Below, one piece after another: positions 17,194 to 23,741 of a DNA stretch of 26,624 bases. The stretch is taken from assembly GCA_934322085.1 (NCBI GenBank), contig CAKRGF010000033.1, positions 1-26,624 of the forward strand, in the 5' to 3' direction. The translations under genes were made by a program, and so were the position numbers. Numbering within the stretch: position 1 is the first letter of the stretch; each line of letters begins with the position of its first letter. Below the pieces are notes generated by a model, which did no database searches, had not been told where the DNA came from, and saw nothing but the letters and a program-made list of their open reading frames with translations. The stretch comes from an uncultured Eubacterium sp. Its GTDB lineage: Bacteria; Bacillota; Clostridia; Lachnospirales; Lachnospiraceae.

Positions 17194-17223
17194 GCATGGA
17201 GGGCGGCGCAGCCGCCCTCCTGC
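17194..17223 (-). promoter_or_regulatory. Stable 5'-leader stem-loop of mutS2 mRNA
   Basis: GGAGGGCGGC (17198-17207) and GCCGCCCTCC (17211-17220) are perfect inverted repeats around a 3-base loop, with an extra GCA/TGC pair set beyond a bulged T. The stem is almost all G-C. It would form at the extreme 5' end of the mutS2 transcript, about 30 bases before the GTG start. It has no T tract on the minus strand, so it is not a simple terminator. Confidence 0.6.
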
Positions 17224-17229
17224 ACTGCT

Positions 17230-17259
17230 ATTGTACAATATTTGGTTTCTGTTTGTAAA
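17230..17259 (-). promoter_or_regulatory. Candidate sigma-A promoter of mutS2 operon
   Basis: Read on the minus strand, TTTACA (17259-17254) and TACAAT (17235-17230) are separated by 18 bases, with a TG just ahead of the -10. The -10 lies in the perfect palindrome ATTGTACAAT. The predicted start is near 17223, right at the base of the stem-loop at 17198-17220. Confidence 0.55.
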
Positions 17260-17262
17260 GGG

Positions 17263-17445
17263 AGCGTTGCGTTTTTTGGGGGCGTAATTCAGCAGAAAAG
17301 CTTTGTGTTTCGTGGGCGCTTTCGCTAGACAAACGCATAAGGGTATCGGCATGTTAAAGACACATGCCGGATACCCATGTGTTTGTACCCACTCAACACA
17401 AAGTTTTTCTGCTGATTTACAGACACCAAAAAACTTGGCAACGCT
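17263..17445. repeat. Large imperfect palindrome, copy 1 (183 bp)
   Basis: The outer arms AGCGTTGC (17263-17270) and GCAACGCT (17438-17445) mark the ends. Moving inwards: GTTTTTTGG/CCAAAAAAC, CAGCAGAAAA-CTTTGTGTT/AACACAAAG-TTTTCTGCTG, GTGGG/CCCAC, ACAAACGCAT/ATGTGTTTGT (one G-T), GGGTATC/GATACCC, and GGCATGT/ACATGCC closing a 7-base loop (17355-17361). The left arm carries a 12-base insertion (CGCTTTCGCTAG region, ~17317-17328) that can form a side hairpin. Whether it acts as DNA (mobile palindrome) or RNA is unknown. No gene reads through it convincingly. Confidence 0.85.
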
Positions 17446-17538
17446 ACCGATTGGTGGAGGGAAGTTTTCTGCTTTTCGAGGAAAACGGTTGCTTATGGGG
17501 GGAGGGGCAGTGGCTTGGGTTAAGTGTTTGCCGCGGAT

Positions 17539-17706
17539 TTTATTTGGATTGCAGTAATTTAGGAGAAAAACTTTGTGACGAGTGGGTTTTGAGTGCGTCG
17601 GTATGTGGCGCTGGTAGTTTCAGTGCCCATACCGCTACGCACTCAATTAACGAGAGTGCCCACGAGACACAAAGATTTTCTCCTAAATTACGGAACTCCA
17701 AATAAA
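17539..17706. repeat. Large imperfect palindrome, copy 2 (168 bp)
   Basis: Related to copy 1. The ends are TTTATTTGG (17539-17547) and CCAAATAAA (17698-17706). Inwards come GTAATTTAGGAGAAAA/TTTTCTCCTAAATTAC, CTTTGTG/CACAAAG, GTGGG/CCCAC, GAGTGCG/CGCACTC, CGGTATG/CATACCG and GGCGCTG/CAGTGCC closing a 7-base loop. The asymmetric insertion here is in the right arm (~17646-17658) instead of the left. The shared core of all four arms is GTAA-T-AG-AGAAAA-CTTTGTG followed by GTGGG. The 93 bases between copies (17446-17538) hold no gene that I can support. Confidence 0.85.
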
Positions 17707-17720
17707 CCCCAAACTCCATC

Positions 17721-17749
17721 TTGAATAATTCCACCAGTTGTTTTACAAT
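17721..17749 (+). promoter_or_regulatory. Candidate promoter directly abutting a start codon
   Basis: TTGAAT (17721-17726) and TACAAT (17744-17749) are separated by 17 bases. The predicted start site is at about 17756, the A of the ATG of the following gene, which would make the mRNA leaderless. Confidence 0.5.
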
Positions 17750-17755
17750 AGAGCC

Positions 17756-18169
17756 ATGAATACACAAACACGAAGAAAAATGATTGCAAGTTTCATATTT
17801 GTCATTCTCGTATGCGGCGTCCTTTTTGACCATGTGCCTGACCGCACAGTCATTTCGCAGGGCTTTTCGAATACGATTTCTTCGGATGCGCGGATTGATG
17901 GCTCCGGAATTAAATATGCCATCCGCGGCGAGCGTTTTTCAGAGCAGACGCCAATTGTCTGTCTGTTTCGCAGCACCGCAAGAAATACCGGGTATTTATC
18001 GAGAACACCGCTTGTTTTAGCAGGTTTTGGTTCTCTTATATTTCTCGCTGTATTAACAGCACTCTTATTACATCTCTATGCGAAAGGTCACGACACAGGC
18101 AGCCGCCTGCGTATTTTGCGATGGCTCTTTCGGACGGATGGAAAAAAACGCGCCTTCCATATTGGATAA
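17756..18169 (+). CDS. Two-TM membrane protein, function unknown
   Basis: A 137-residue protein I do not recognise. A basic N-terminus (MNTQTRRKM) leads into TM1 (~10-26, IASFIFVILVCGVLF), then an extracytoplasmic segment of ~60 residues with ARIDGSGIKYAIRGERF, TM2 (~87-110, PLVLAGFGSLIFLAVLTALLLHLY), and a short basic tail (RLRILRWLFRTDGKKR), giving both ends inside. No ribosome binding site precedes the ATG at 17756, and a promoter abuts it, so it may be leaderless; an ATG at 17780 is the alternative. It stands between the palindrome pair and another small membrane protein gene. Orphan protein; reality of the gene is likely from the clean topology but not certain. Confidence 0.6.
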   Translation: MNTQTRRKMIASFIFVILVCGVLFDHVPDRTVISQGFSNTISSDARIDGSGIKYAIRGERFSEQTPIVCLFRSTARNTGYLSRTPLVLAGFGSLIFLAVLTALLLHLYAKGHDTGSRLRILRWLFRTDGKKRAFHIG

Positions 18170-18288
18170 TTGAATAAAGACGGTTTGTTCTTTTGCTGTA
18201 AATCTGCTATTTTTTCATGTCATGTCTTTGATTTTTGGCAAAAGGACGGACTTGTTATGTCGAAAATTAAATATGGAGGAAAATGATT

Positions 18289-18438
18289 ATGTTGGGAACA
18301 ATTTTTTTGAATGTAGTTATTTTTATCGGAGGCGCTTGTGGTGTACTTAGTTGTTTATACATGGTACTGTCGCTGATTGCTGTCCTGTTTTATAAGTTTT
18401 TCAGACGAATCCGCTTTGGAATTTCATTGTTTGATTAA
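18289..18438 (+). CDS. Small hydrophobic membrane protein (49 aa)
   Basis: A 49-codon ORF with TGGAGGA eight bases before ATG 18289 (an in-frame ATG at 18283 is too close to that site). The peptide is hydrophobic for residues ~1-35 (FLNVVIFIGGACGVLS, then MVLSLIAVLFY), enough for two short helices or one long one, and ends with a basic FFRRIRFG segment. It is too short to assign to a family. It lies 119 bases after the two-TM protein gene; the strong ribosome binding site is the main support. Confidence 0.55.
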   Translation: MLGTIFLNVVIFIGGACGVLSCLYMVLSLIAVLFYKFFRRIRFGISLFD

Positions 18439-18459
18439 CTGAACTTGGTGAAAAACACC

Positions 18460-18488
18460 TTGCTTGTTCCCTCCTTTTCTATTATTAT
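18460..18488 (+). promoter_or_regulatory. Candidate promoter for the FN3-like secreted protein
   Basis: TTGCTT (18460-18465) and TATTAT (18483-18488) are separated by 17 bases. The predicted leader is about 80 bases and contains the inverted repeat ATAAC-ATAA-GTTAT near 18521-18534, whose role is unknown. Confidence 0.4.
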
Positions 18489-18576
18489 GGTATCAGGGTC
18501 GAAAAGTTAGCAATCCGGATAACATAAGTTATAAGTTCTCAAAGTCAAAAGAGCTGAAGTTAAGGAGGGGACATTT

Positions 18577-19296
18577 TTGAAAAAATGGATGCAATTCGTG
18601 GGAGTGCCTTTTTTAGTGGCAGGAATTTTTGGAATGATGATAGGACCAAATGTGAATGTGTCTGCCGATGAGTCAACGGCGGCTTCGGGGTCTGGCGTGA
18701 CAATTGAAACACCAGAAACTCCGCTTGGTGCGGCGGTCATTACATCGGCGAAAAAAGCGTCTTCGTTAAAAAGGGTTACGATTACATGGACGCAGAGCGG
18801 AGAGGCACAGGGTGCCGTCATTTTTAGAAAAAGCGGGAAAAGTGCTTTTGCAGAAATTGCGCGGGTTTCGGATGGTACGCCGGGAAATAAAACGTATGTG
18901 GACAAGTCGGTGAAAGCAGGAAAAACTTACATTTATCAGGTCTGCGTGTTCCGCACACGCGCGGATGGTACGACACAGGTGCAGACAGGAGCCAAAACGG
19001 CATCGGTAAAATTGGTGCCGGGGAAAATTAAGGGGCTTAAAGCGAAAAAAAGAGGAAGAAAAATTGTGTTAACCTGGAAGAAAACAAAAAGTGTTTCCGG
19101 TTATCAGGTTTATACGAAAGTGTTTGTAAAAGGCATTAAGACAAAGTACAGCAGAGCCAAAACGCAAAAAGGGCGCAGCTACAAGCGCGGCATGCTTGTT
19201 CACGGCATGAAATACGGCTTTATGGTGCGTGCTTATAAAAAGGTAAATGGCAAAAAAATCTACGGACCATTTACGGCTGTGAAAAAAAGATACTAA
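18577..19296 (+). CDS. Secreted protein with two FN3-like domains
   Basis: A 239-residue exported protein. The signal peptide is residues 1-30 (KKW then FVGVPFLVAGIFGMMIG) with likely cleavage after VSA. Two beta-sandwich repeats follow: ~48-128 (SSLKRVTITWTQSGEAQGAVIFRKS to VCVFRTRADG) and ~148-238 (IKGLKAKKRGRKIVLTWKK, SGYQVYTKV, YGFMVRAYKKVNGKKIYGP). The ITW/LTW, GYQVY and Y-V-RAY pattern is that of fibronectin type III domains. The mature protein is very Lys-rich, which would favour binding to anionic wall polymers; this is inference. It lacks a sortase motif or membrane anchor. The TTG at 18577 is preferred as the start because AAGGAGG lies eight bases upstream; the ATG at 18586 is too far from it. 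Confidence 0.75.
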   Translation: MKKWMQFVGVPFLVAGIFGMMIGPNVNVSADESTAASGSGVTIETPETPLGAAVITSAKKASSLKRVTITWTQSGEAQGAVIFRKSGKSAFAEIARVSDGTPGNKTYVDKSVKAGKTYIYQVCVFRTRADGTTQVQTGAKTASVKLVPGKIKGLKAKKRGRKIVLTWKKTKSVSGYQVYTKVFVKGIKTKYSRAKTQKGRSYKRGMLVHGMKYGFMVRAYKKVNGKKIYGPFTAVKKRY

Positions 19297-19316
19297 TATG
19301 AAATGGAGATAAAAAA

Positions 19317-20261
19317 ATGAATTATTTGAAGGATTACCGCGAGGGCGAAAAGTTTGTTGGCACGTATTTGTGTAAACAGAAACAGATTTTGAAAACAAAG
19401 GCAGGAAAAACGTATTATTCCCTGACCTTACAGGATAAAACGGGAACCGCAGACGGAAAAATCTGGGAGCTGAACAACGGCATTGCCAATTTTGAGCCAA
19501 TGGATTATATTCACTGCGAAGGAATGGTGACAAGTTTTCAGGGAAATTTGCAGATGAACATCTCCCGCGTCCGCATTAGCGACGAGGGCGAATATGACCC
19601 GGCGGATTATGTGCCTTGCACGAATAAAGATGTCGGAGAAATGTTTAGCCGCATTTTGAAATACGTCGCAAGTGTGCAGAACAAATATCTGCGAAAAATT
19701 TTGGAAATGTATTTTGTGGAAAATAAAGAGTTTGTCGATGCATTTAAGAAACATTCGGCTGCGAAGAGCGTTCATCATGGTTTCATGGGCGGACTTTTGG
19801 AGCATACGCTCAGCGTTACGGACATGTGCCAGTATTTTGCGGAGCATTACCCAATGATTCACAGAGACTTGCTCATCACAGCGGCGTTGTTCCACGACAT
19901 GGGAAAAATTCAGGAAATTTCGGATTTTCCAATGAATGACTACACGGATGACGGCCAGCTTCTCGGTCACATTTACATTGGCGCACGCTGCATGGAAAAT
20001 GCGGCAGCACAGATTCCGGGATTTCCGCCAAAATTGAAAAATGAACTCGTTCATTGTATTCTTGCGCATCATGGCAAGATGGAATTTGGCTCGCCGAAAG
20101 TACCGGCGATTATGGAGGCAATGGCGTTACATATGGCGGATAACGCCGACGCGAAATTGCAGACTTTGACGGAAGTATTTACTCAGGCAGGTGACAACAT
20201 GGGATGGCTTGGTTTCAACCGTATGTTTGAGAGCAATTTGAGAAAAACTTCAGAGGAGTAA
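19317..20261 (+). CDS. yhaM: 3'-5' exoribonuclease YhaM family (OB fold + HD domain)
   Basis: A 314-residue protein, the same length as Bacillus YhaM. Residues ~10-95 form an OB-fold nucleic-acid-binding domain (FVGTYLCKQKQILKTKAGKT, GTADGKIWE). The HD phosphohydrolase domain follows, with metal-binding HHGFMGGLLEHT (~153-164), the His193-Asp194 pair in AALFHDMGK, the HILAHHG-like CILAHHGKMEFGSP, and the distal Asp in MADNADAK. YhaM trims short 3' ends of RNA and can act on single-stranded DNA. GGAGAT precedes the ATG. The stop overlaps the next start by one base (TAATG), so it is translationally coupled with rlmD. Confidence 0.9.
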   Translation: MNYLKDYREGEKFVGTYLCKQKQILKTKAGKTYYSLTLQDKTGTADGKIWELNNGIANFEPMDYIHCEGMVTSFQGNLQMNISRVRISDEGEYDPADYVPCTNKDVGEMFSRILKYVASVQNKYLRKILEMYFVENKEFVDAFKKHSAAKSVHHGFMGGLLEHTLSVTDMCQYFAEHYPMIHRDLLITAALFHDMGKIQEISDFPMNDYTDDGQLLGHIYIGARCMENAAAQIPGFPPKLKNELVHCILAHHGKMEFGSPKVPAIMEAMALHMADNADAKLQTLTEVFTQAGDNMGWLGFNRMFESNLRKTSEE

Positions 20262-21700
20262 TGGACTTGGAAAAGAAGAAATTGCAGTTTAAGAAAAATG
20301 ATGAAATTGTCATTACGATTGAAGATTTAGGAAAAGACGGAGAGGGTATCGGTCATGTAGATGGCTATGCCCTTTTTGTAAAGGGTGCGCTTCCGGGCGA
20401 AAAGGTTTTGGTGCACCTGATGAAATTAAATAAAAATTATGGCTTTGCGCGCTTGGTTGAAATTTTGGAGCCGTCAAAGGAGCGCATGACGCCGTCGTGC
20501 CCTTCTGCATCTTTATGTGGCGGCTGTACGCTGCAGCATTTTTCCTACGAAGGCCAGCTTGCCTTCAAGGAAAAGAAAGTAAAAGATTGTCTGGAAAGAC
20601 TCGGCGGTGTGGATTTATCTTCTGTCACATGGCTTCCGATTTTAGGAATGACGGGCGAAAATGAATCTCCGTGGTATTACCGCAACAAAGCGCAGTTTCC
20701 GGTTCGTGAAGATGAAAATAGAATCCCGCAGACCGGCTTTTTTGCCGGACGGAGCCACCGCTTAATCCCTGCTTCGTCATGTGCCATTCAGCACCCGGTA
20801 ATCAATGAAGTTGTCGAAACCGTAATGGATTTTCTGCGGACGTATGGCATTTCCTCTTACCGTGAGGAAAGCCACAAGGGACTTGTGCGCCATATTTACG
20901 TGCGCCGCGGCTACCACACCGGACAGATTATGGTGTGCCTTGTTATAAATGGAAATGAGCTGCCGCACGCCGCAGAACTCATTACACGTCTTTGTGCGAT
21001 TGAGGGAATGACAAGCATCTGCCTCAACATCAACACAAAGAAAACGAATGTAATTCTCGGTTCTTCCACAAAACTTTTGTGGGGCAGCCCTGCCATCGAG
21101 GACAAAATCGGCGGTATCCGCTATCAGATTTCGCCACAGTCCTTTTATCAGGTCAATCCGGTTCAAACCGAAAAACTGTATCAGACAGCACTCGATTTCG
21201 CCGATTTACAGGGGGATGAGCGTGTCTGGGACCTCTACTGCGGCATCGGAACCATTTCTCTATTTCTTGCAAAAGCAGTACCAAACGGTCAGGTAACCGG
21301 CGTCGAAATCGTTCCGGAAGCCATCGAAAATGCCAAGAAAAACGCAGCATTGAACGGCATCTCCAATACGTCATTTTACTGTGGCGCAGCAGAAGACGTT
21401 GTAACGGATATGGTCGCTAAGCGCCGCACGCCGTCAAAAGAAGAACCAAATGGCGTGCTCGCCGACGTCGTTGTCGTCGACCCACCGCGTAAGGGGTGCG
21501 ATGCGAAACTTTTGGACACCATTGTTACGATGAATCCCAAAAAGATTGTTTATGTCAGCTGCGACCCGGCGACACTCGCTCGTGATGTGAAGGTACTGGG
21601 GGAGAAGGGATATGAGGTGAAAAAGGTTCGGGCGTGCGATATGTTTCCGCAGGGGGGGCATGTGGAGAGTGTGGTGTTGATGTCAAGGAAAGATAAATAA
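20261..21700 (+). CDS. rlmD: 23S rRNA (uracil-C5)-methyltransferase, RlmD/TrmA family
   Basis: A 479-residue class I SAM-dependent RNA methyltransferase. The N-terminal TRAM domain (~1-68, EDLGKDGEGIGHVDGYALFVKGALPGE) binds RNA. An iron-sulphur cluster site is present as Cys80, Cys86 and Cys89 (CPSASLCGGC), with a fourth Cys near ASSCAIQH. The methyltransferase has VWDLYCGIGTISLFLA (SAM binding), VDPPRKGC and the catalytic-nucleophile motif YVSCDPATLARDV. Firmicute members such as Bacillus RlmCD may modify both U747 and U1939, so the exact site is uncertain. Coupled to yhaM by a one-base overlap. It is the last gene before the AT-rich region; no clear terminator follows. Confidence 0.9.
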   Translation: MDLEKKKLQFKKNDEIVITIEDLGKDGEGIGHVDGYALFVKGALPGEKVLVHLMKLNKNYGFARLVEILEPSKERMTPSCPSASLCGGCTLQHFSYEGQLAFKEKKVKDCLERLGGVDLSSVTWLPILGMTGENESPWYYRNKAQFPVREDENRIPQTGFFAGRSHRLIPASSCAIQHPVINEVVETVMDFLRTYGISSYREESHKGLVRHIYVRRGYHTGQIMVCLVINGNELPHAAELITRLCAIEGMTSICLNINTKKTNVILGSSTKLLWGSPAIEDKIGGIRYQISPQSFYQVNPVQTEKLYQTALDFADLQGDERVWDLYCGIGTISLFLAKAVPNGQVTGVEIVPEAIENAKKNAALNGISNTSFYCGAAEDVVTDMVAKRRTPSKEEPNGVLADVVVVDPPRKGCDAKLLDTIVTMNPKKIVYVSCDPATLARDVKVLGEKGYEVKKVRACDMFPQGGHVESVVLMSRKDK

Positions 21701-21979
21701 GTGCAAGAAAATGGCATGTTTCCGGACTGTTTCGGAAGTTTGGATTTGAAGCCCTACCTCTGAAAAAGCTCGGTTGTCTTATATTGAAACATATCTACTG
21801 CGAAAATGTGTGTCAGGTTGTGATCTAGGATTAGATAACGCAAATTGAGTGAGTGGATTAGATGTCAGGGATTTTTGAGAGAATTTTGGAAAACGAAAAA
21901 AGTTGACAACAAATCCGGCAACTCGATACTAAAGGCATTTTCGGACAGTGAAATAGATGTTAAGGAAAGGTGTTGATAG
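21701..21979. other. Transition zone between core genes and AT-rich island
   Basis: No gene is supported here. Short runs of plausible coding sequence broken by stops (for instance around 21754-21830) suggest eroded DNA, but I cannot name a source. A promoter for the following gene lies at 21903-21930. The base composition shifts to AT-rich across this stretch. Confidence 0.4.
21903..21930 (+). promoter_or_regulatory. Candidate promoter for the HNH-like gene
   Basis: A consensus TTGACA (21903-21908) and GATACT (21925-21930) are separated by 16 bases, giving a start about 45 bases before the ATG at 21980. Confidence 0.55.
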
Positions 21980-23371
21980 ATGATGAACAAATGCATATAT
22001 TGTGGGATAGACCATGATTTATCCGAGTCTGATATAATTCCGGATGCACTTACAAATGCTCGTATTTTAAATAGAAATGTTTGTAGAATTGAACATAATA
22101 ATAAATTTAGTGATATGTTTGAAAGTAAGGTAATTGATGCTTTGAGTTTTATCACTAATGAGCTCGATATAAAGTCGAGCAAAGGGAAAAAATATGCACC
22201 ATATGAGGCTGTTGTAACCATTGAAGGTACTGACTATAATTTGAAACTTCATGGCGATAATGAAATATTTAATGGACGAGTATTAAAGTCAGCGGATAAT
22301 ACTCAAATGATAAGTTCATATGATAAAGCTGTTAAAATTGCAAAAGATGAAAATATGGTGCAACCTCTTGATGTAAACACTATTGAGATAGAAAAGAAAA
22401 TTAGAATTAATAATAAAATATTTTTTGATATATCAATGTACAGAATGCTTTCTAAAATAGCTTTTGAATGGTATTGCTCTAAAAATTCAATATCTGGTTA
22501 TTATTCTGAATTTAATGATATCATTAAATTTATTACGACTGGAGAAGGTACAAATCCTGTTAGTATCATTCAAGAAGAAAAAATTTATGAAATGTTAGAC
22601 CAACAGGTTAATCTGGGAAGCCATACTTTATTTGCAATCGAAAAAGAACATGGCGAAATAGATGTTATTATCTCATTATTTGGATTACTTATGTATAGGG
22701 TAAAAGTGACAAATAAGAGACCTGACATTTGCAAGAATAATTTTTTGTATACAGAATTAAGAACAGATTCATCCAGAAATGAACTTGTGTACCATTCTTA
22801 TTATGAAGCGGAACAGAAGTTTGCTGAGATATTATCTCCAGACAACTTTATGAGTGCAGGAGTGATTTATGGTGTAACGTTAACGGTTCCGAAGGAAATG
22901 AGGCCAATTCCTAATGTTGAACTATATCCAATTTTGTTTAATTTGGCAAAATATTTTATGGCAGTAGACGATGATATAACTATGCCTAATGATAGATTGA
23001 ATAAAATATTTCTTACACAATTGAAAAACATAACGCAGGCATCAACACTGCAAAAGAAATCAATAAAACGATTTGTGAATGAAACTTTTCACCAAGGACA
23101 TGAAAAAATAAGATTAAATCCTCATACAAATAATAAAAAAGCCGTGGTTTTGTTCTATGCTGTTTATCTAATCGGTAAGAGCAAAGAAGAAATATTAGAC
23201 GATAGAATTCTACAAAAAATTCTAAGAGAAGGACTACCAAACCTAAATGGGGAGAGTTTTATTGTTGATGATGAAATGGAGAACAAGCTTAAGCAAATAA
23301 TGATGGAGGATGCAAAATATTCAGATGTTCTTGAAGCAGGTGCAGAAAAAGTAATGAATTGGCAGAATTAA
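21980..23371 (+). CDS. HNH-like zinc-motif protein, function unknown
   Basis: A 463-residue protein I cannot place confidently. The N-terminus has CIYCG (Cys5, Cys8), then SDIIPDAL (Asp18-Pro21) and VCRIEHNNKF (Cys35, His39, Asn40-41), then FESKVIDAL. This order mimics HNH endonucleases, where CxxC, (E/D)HxIP, and CxxCN precede the G-x-E/D-x-L helix; here the first His of EHIIP is Asp and the second CxxC is reduced, so nuclease activity is doubtful. The remaining ~400 residues have no motif I recognise. ATG 21980 or 21983 follows AAGGAAAGG. Codon and base use are clearly more AT-rich than the genes to the left. It has its own promoter and terminator, so it is a self-contained cassette, consistent with a defence or phage-derived gene. 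Name is tentative. Confidence 0.6.
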   Translation: MMNKCIYCGIDHDLSESDIIPDALTNARILNRNVCRIEHNNKFSDMFESKVIDALSFITNELDIKSSKGKKYAPYEAVVTIEGTDYNLKLHGDNEIFNGRVLKSADNTQMISSYDKAVKIAKDENMVQPLDVNTIEIEKKIRINNKIFFDISMYRMLSKIAFEWYCSKNSISGYYSEFNDIIKFITTGEGTNPVSIIQEEKIYEMLDQQVNLGSHTLFAIEKEHGEIDVIISLFGLLMYRVKVTNKRPDICKNNFLYTELRTDSSRNELVYHSYYEAEQKFAEILSPDNFMSAGVIYGVTLTVPKEMRPIPNVELYPILFNLAKYFMAVDDDITMPNDRLNKIFLTQLKNITQASTLQKKSIKRFVNETFHQGHEKIRLNPHTNNKKAVVLFYAVYLIGKSKEEILDDRILQKILREGLPNLNGESFIVDDEMENKLKQIMMEDAKYSDVLEAGAEKVMNWQN

Positions 23372-23377
23372 AAAACA

Positions 23378-23421
23378 GCTCCCCATCACCGGATTGTTTT
23401 CCAGTGGGGAGGAGCCCTTTT
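23378..23421 (+). terminator. Hairpin terminator after the HNH-like gene
   Basis: CTCCCCA (23380-ish) pairs with TGGGGAG (ending about 23411), with further inner CACCGG/CCAGTG pairing and a T-rich tail (CCCTTTTAC). It begins 7 bases after the stop codon. Confidence 0.65.
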
Positions 23422-23434
23422 ACTTCTATGGACT

Positions 23435-23593
23435 TTAAACTTCAACGTCAATTTTCGGTCCAGACTTGATTTTAATCTGTGTGTCGCTGGCAGCAGTGTC
23501 AACAATGTATTTTTCACGTTGCTCGTGGAGCTTGAAAATTTGGTTGGCAATTTCATCGTAGTATTCCTTATTGTTTGCTTTTTTGAGGTTCCA
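23435..23593 (-). pseudogene. C-terminal remnant of a serine-recombinase-like gene
   Basis: A 52-residue open fragment on the minus strand that starts directly after an in-frame stop (no start codon) and ends with its own stop. It reads WNLKKANNKEYYDEIANQIF followed by KLHEQREKYIVDTAASD and IKSGPKIDVEV. The YYDEIA-x-(Q/E)I-x-x-LR/HE-Q pattern and the terminal KSG-x-x-(I/V)DVE resemble the coiled-coil and end of large serine recombinases of Firmicute mobile elements; the region between them appears shortened. The catalytic N-terminal part is absent from this window. The assignment rests on memory of the family, not a search. Confidence 0.45.
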
Positions 23594-23597
23594 TTAA

Positions 23598-23741
23598 CTA
23601 TTAATCAGTGCCATCAGCGGTGGCCTTCTGAGCGTCTCTTATGACCTTACGCATAATGATAAGGACAAGCAACTGTTTCGGGATATGATATCCATGCTTG
23701 AGTATTTGGATTTATGTGCATATAAAGGGGGATTATCTTGA
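23598..23741 (+). pseudogene. Open coding fragment without a start, unknown origin
   Basis: The frame is open for 47 residues from just after a stop at 23595-23597 to the TGA at 23739-23741, including SVSYDLTHNDKDKQLFRDMI and then SMLEYLDLCAYKGG. It has protein-like composition but no start codon or ribosome binding site, and begins at nearly the same junction where the minus-strand recombinase remnant is cut. I do not recognise the source. Confidence 0.3.

Noticed and set aside
17263..17706. Integron attC sites or CRISPR repeats
   Set aside because: The ends do not carry the GTTRRRY core of attC, and there are only two long palindromes without regularly spaced short repeats.
17303..17833. 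ORFs of 84, 113 and 97 codons on both strands over the palindromes
   Set aside because: They run through the inverted repeats, lack ribosome binding sites, and the similar reading on both strands is a product of the palindromes themselves.
18447..18470. GGTG-AAAAA-CACC hairpin as a terminator
   Set aside because: Only four base pairs and no proper T run after it.
19428..20072. 214-codon minus-strand ORF opposite yhaM
   Set aside because: Antisense shadow of a clear HD/OB-fold gene; no motif or ribosome binding site.
21710..21740. TTCCG/CGGAA hairpin after rlmD as a terminator
   Set aside because: Short stem with an 8-base loop and no T tract.
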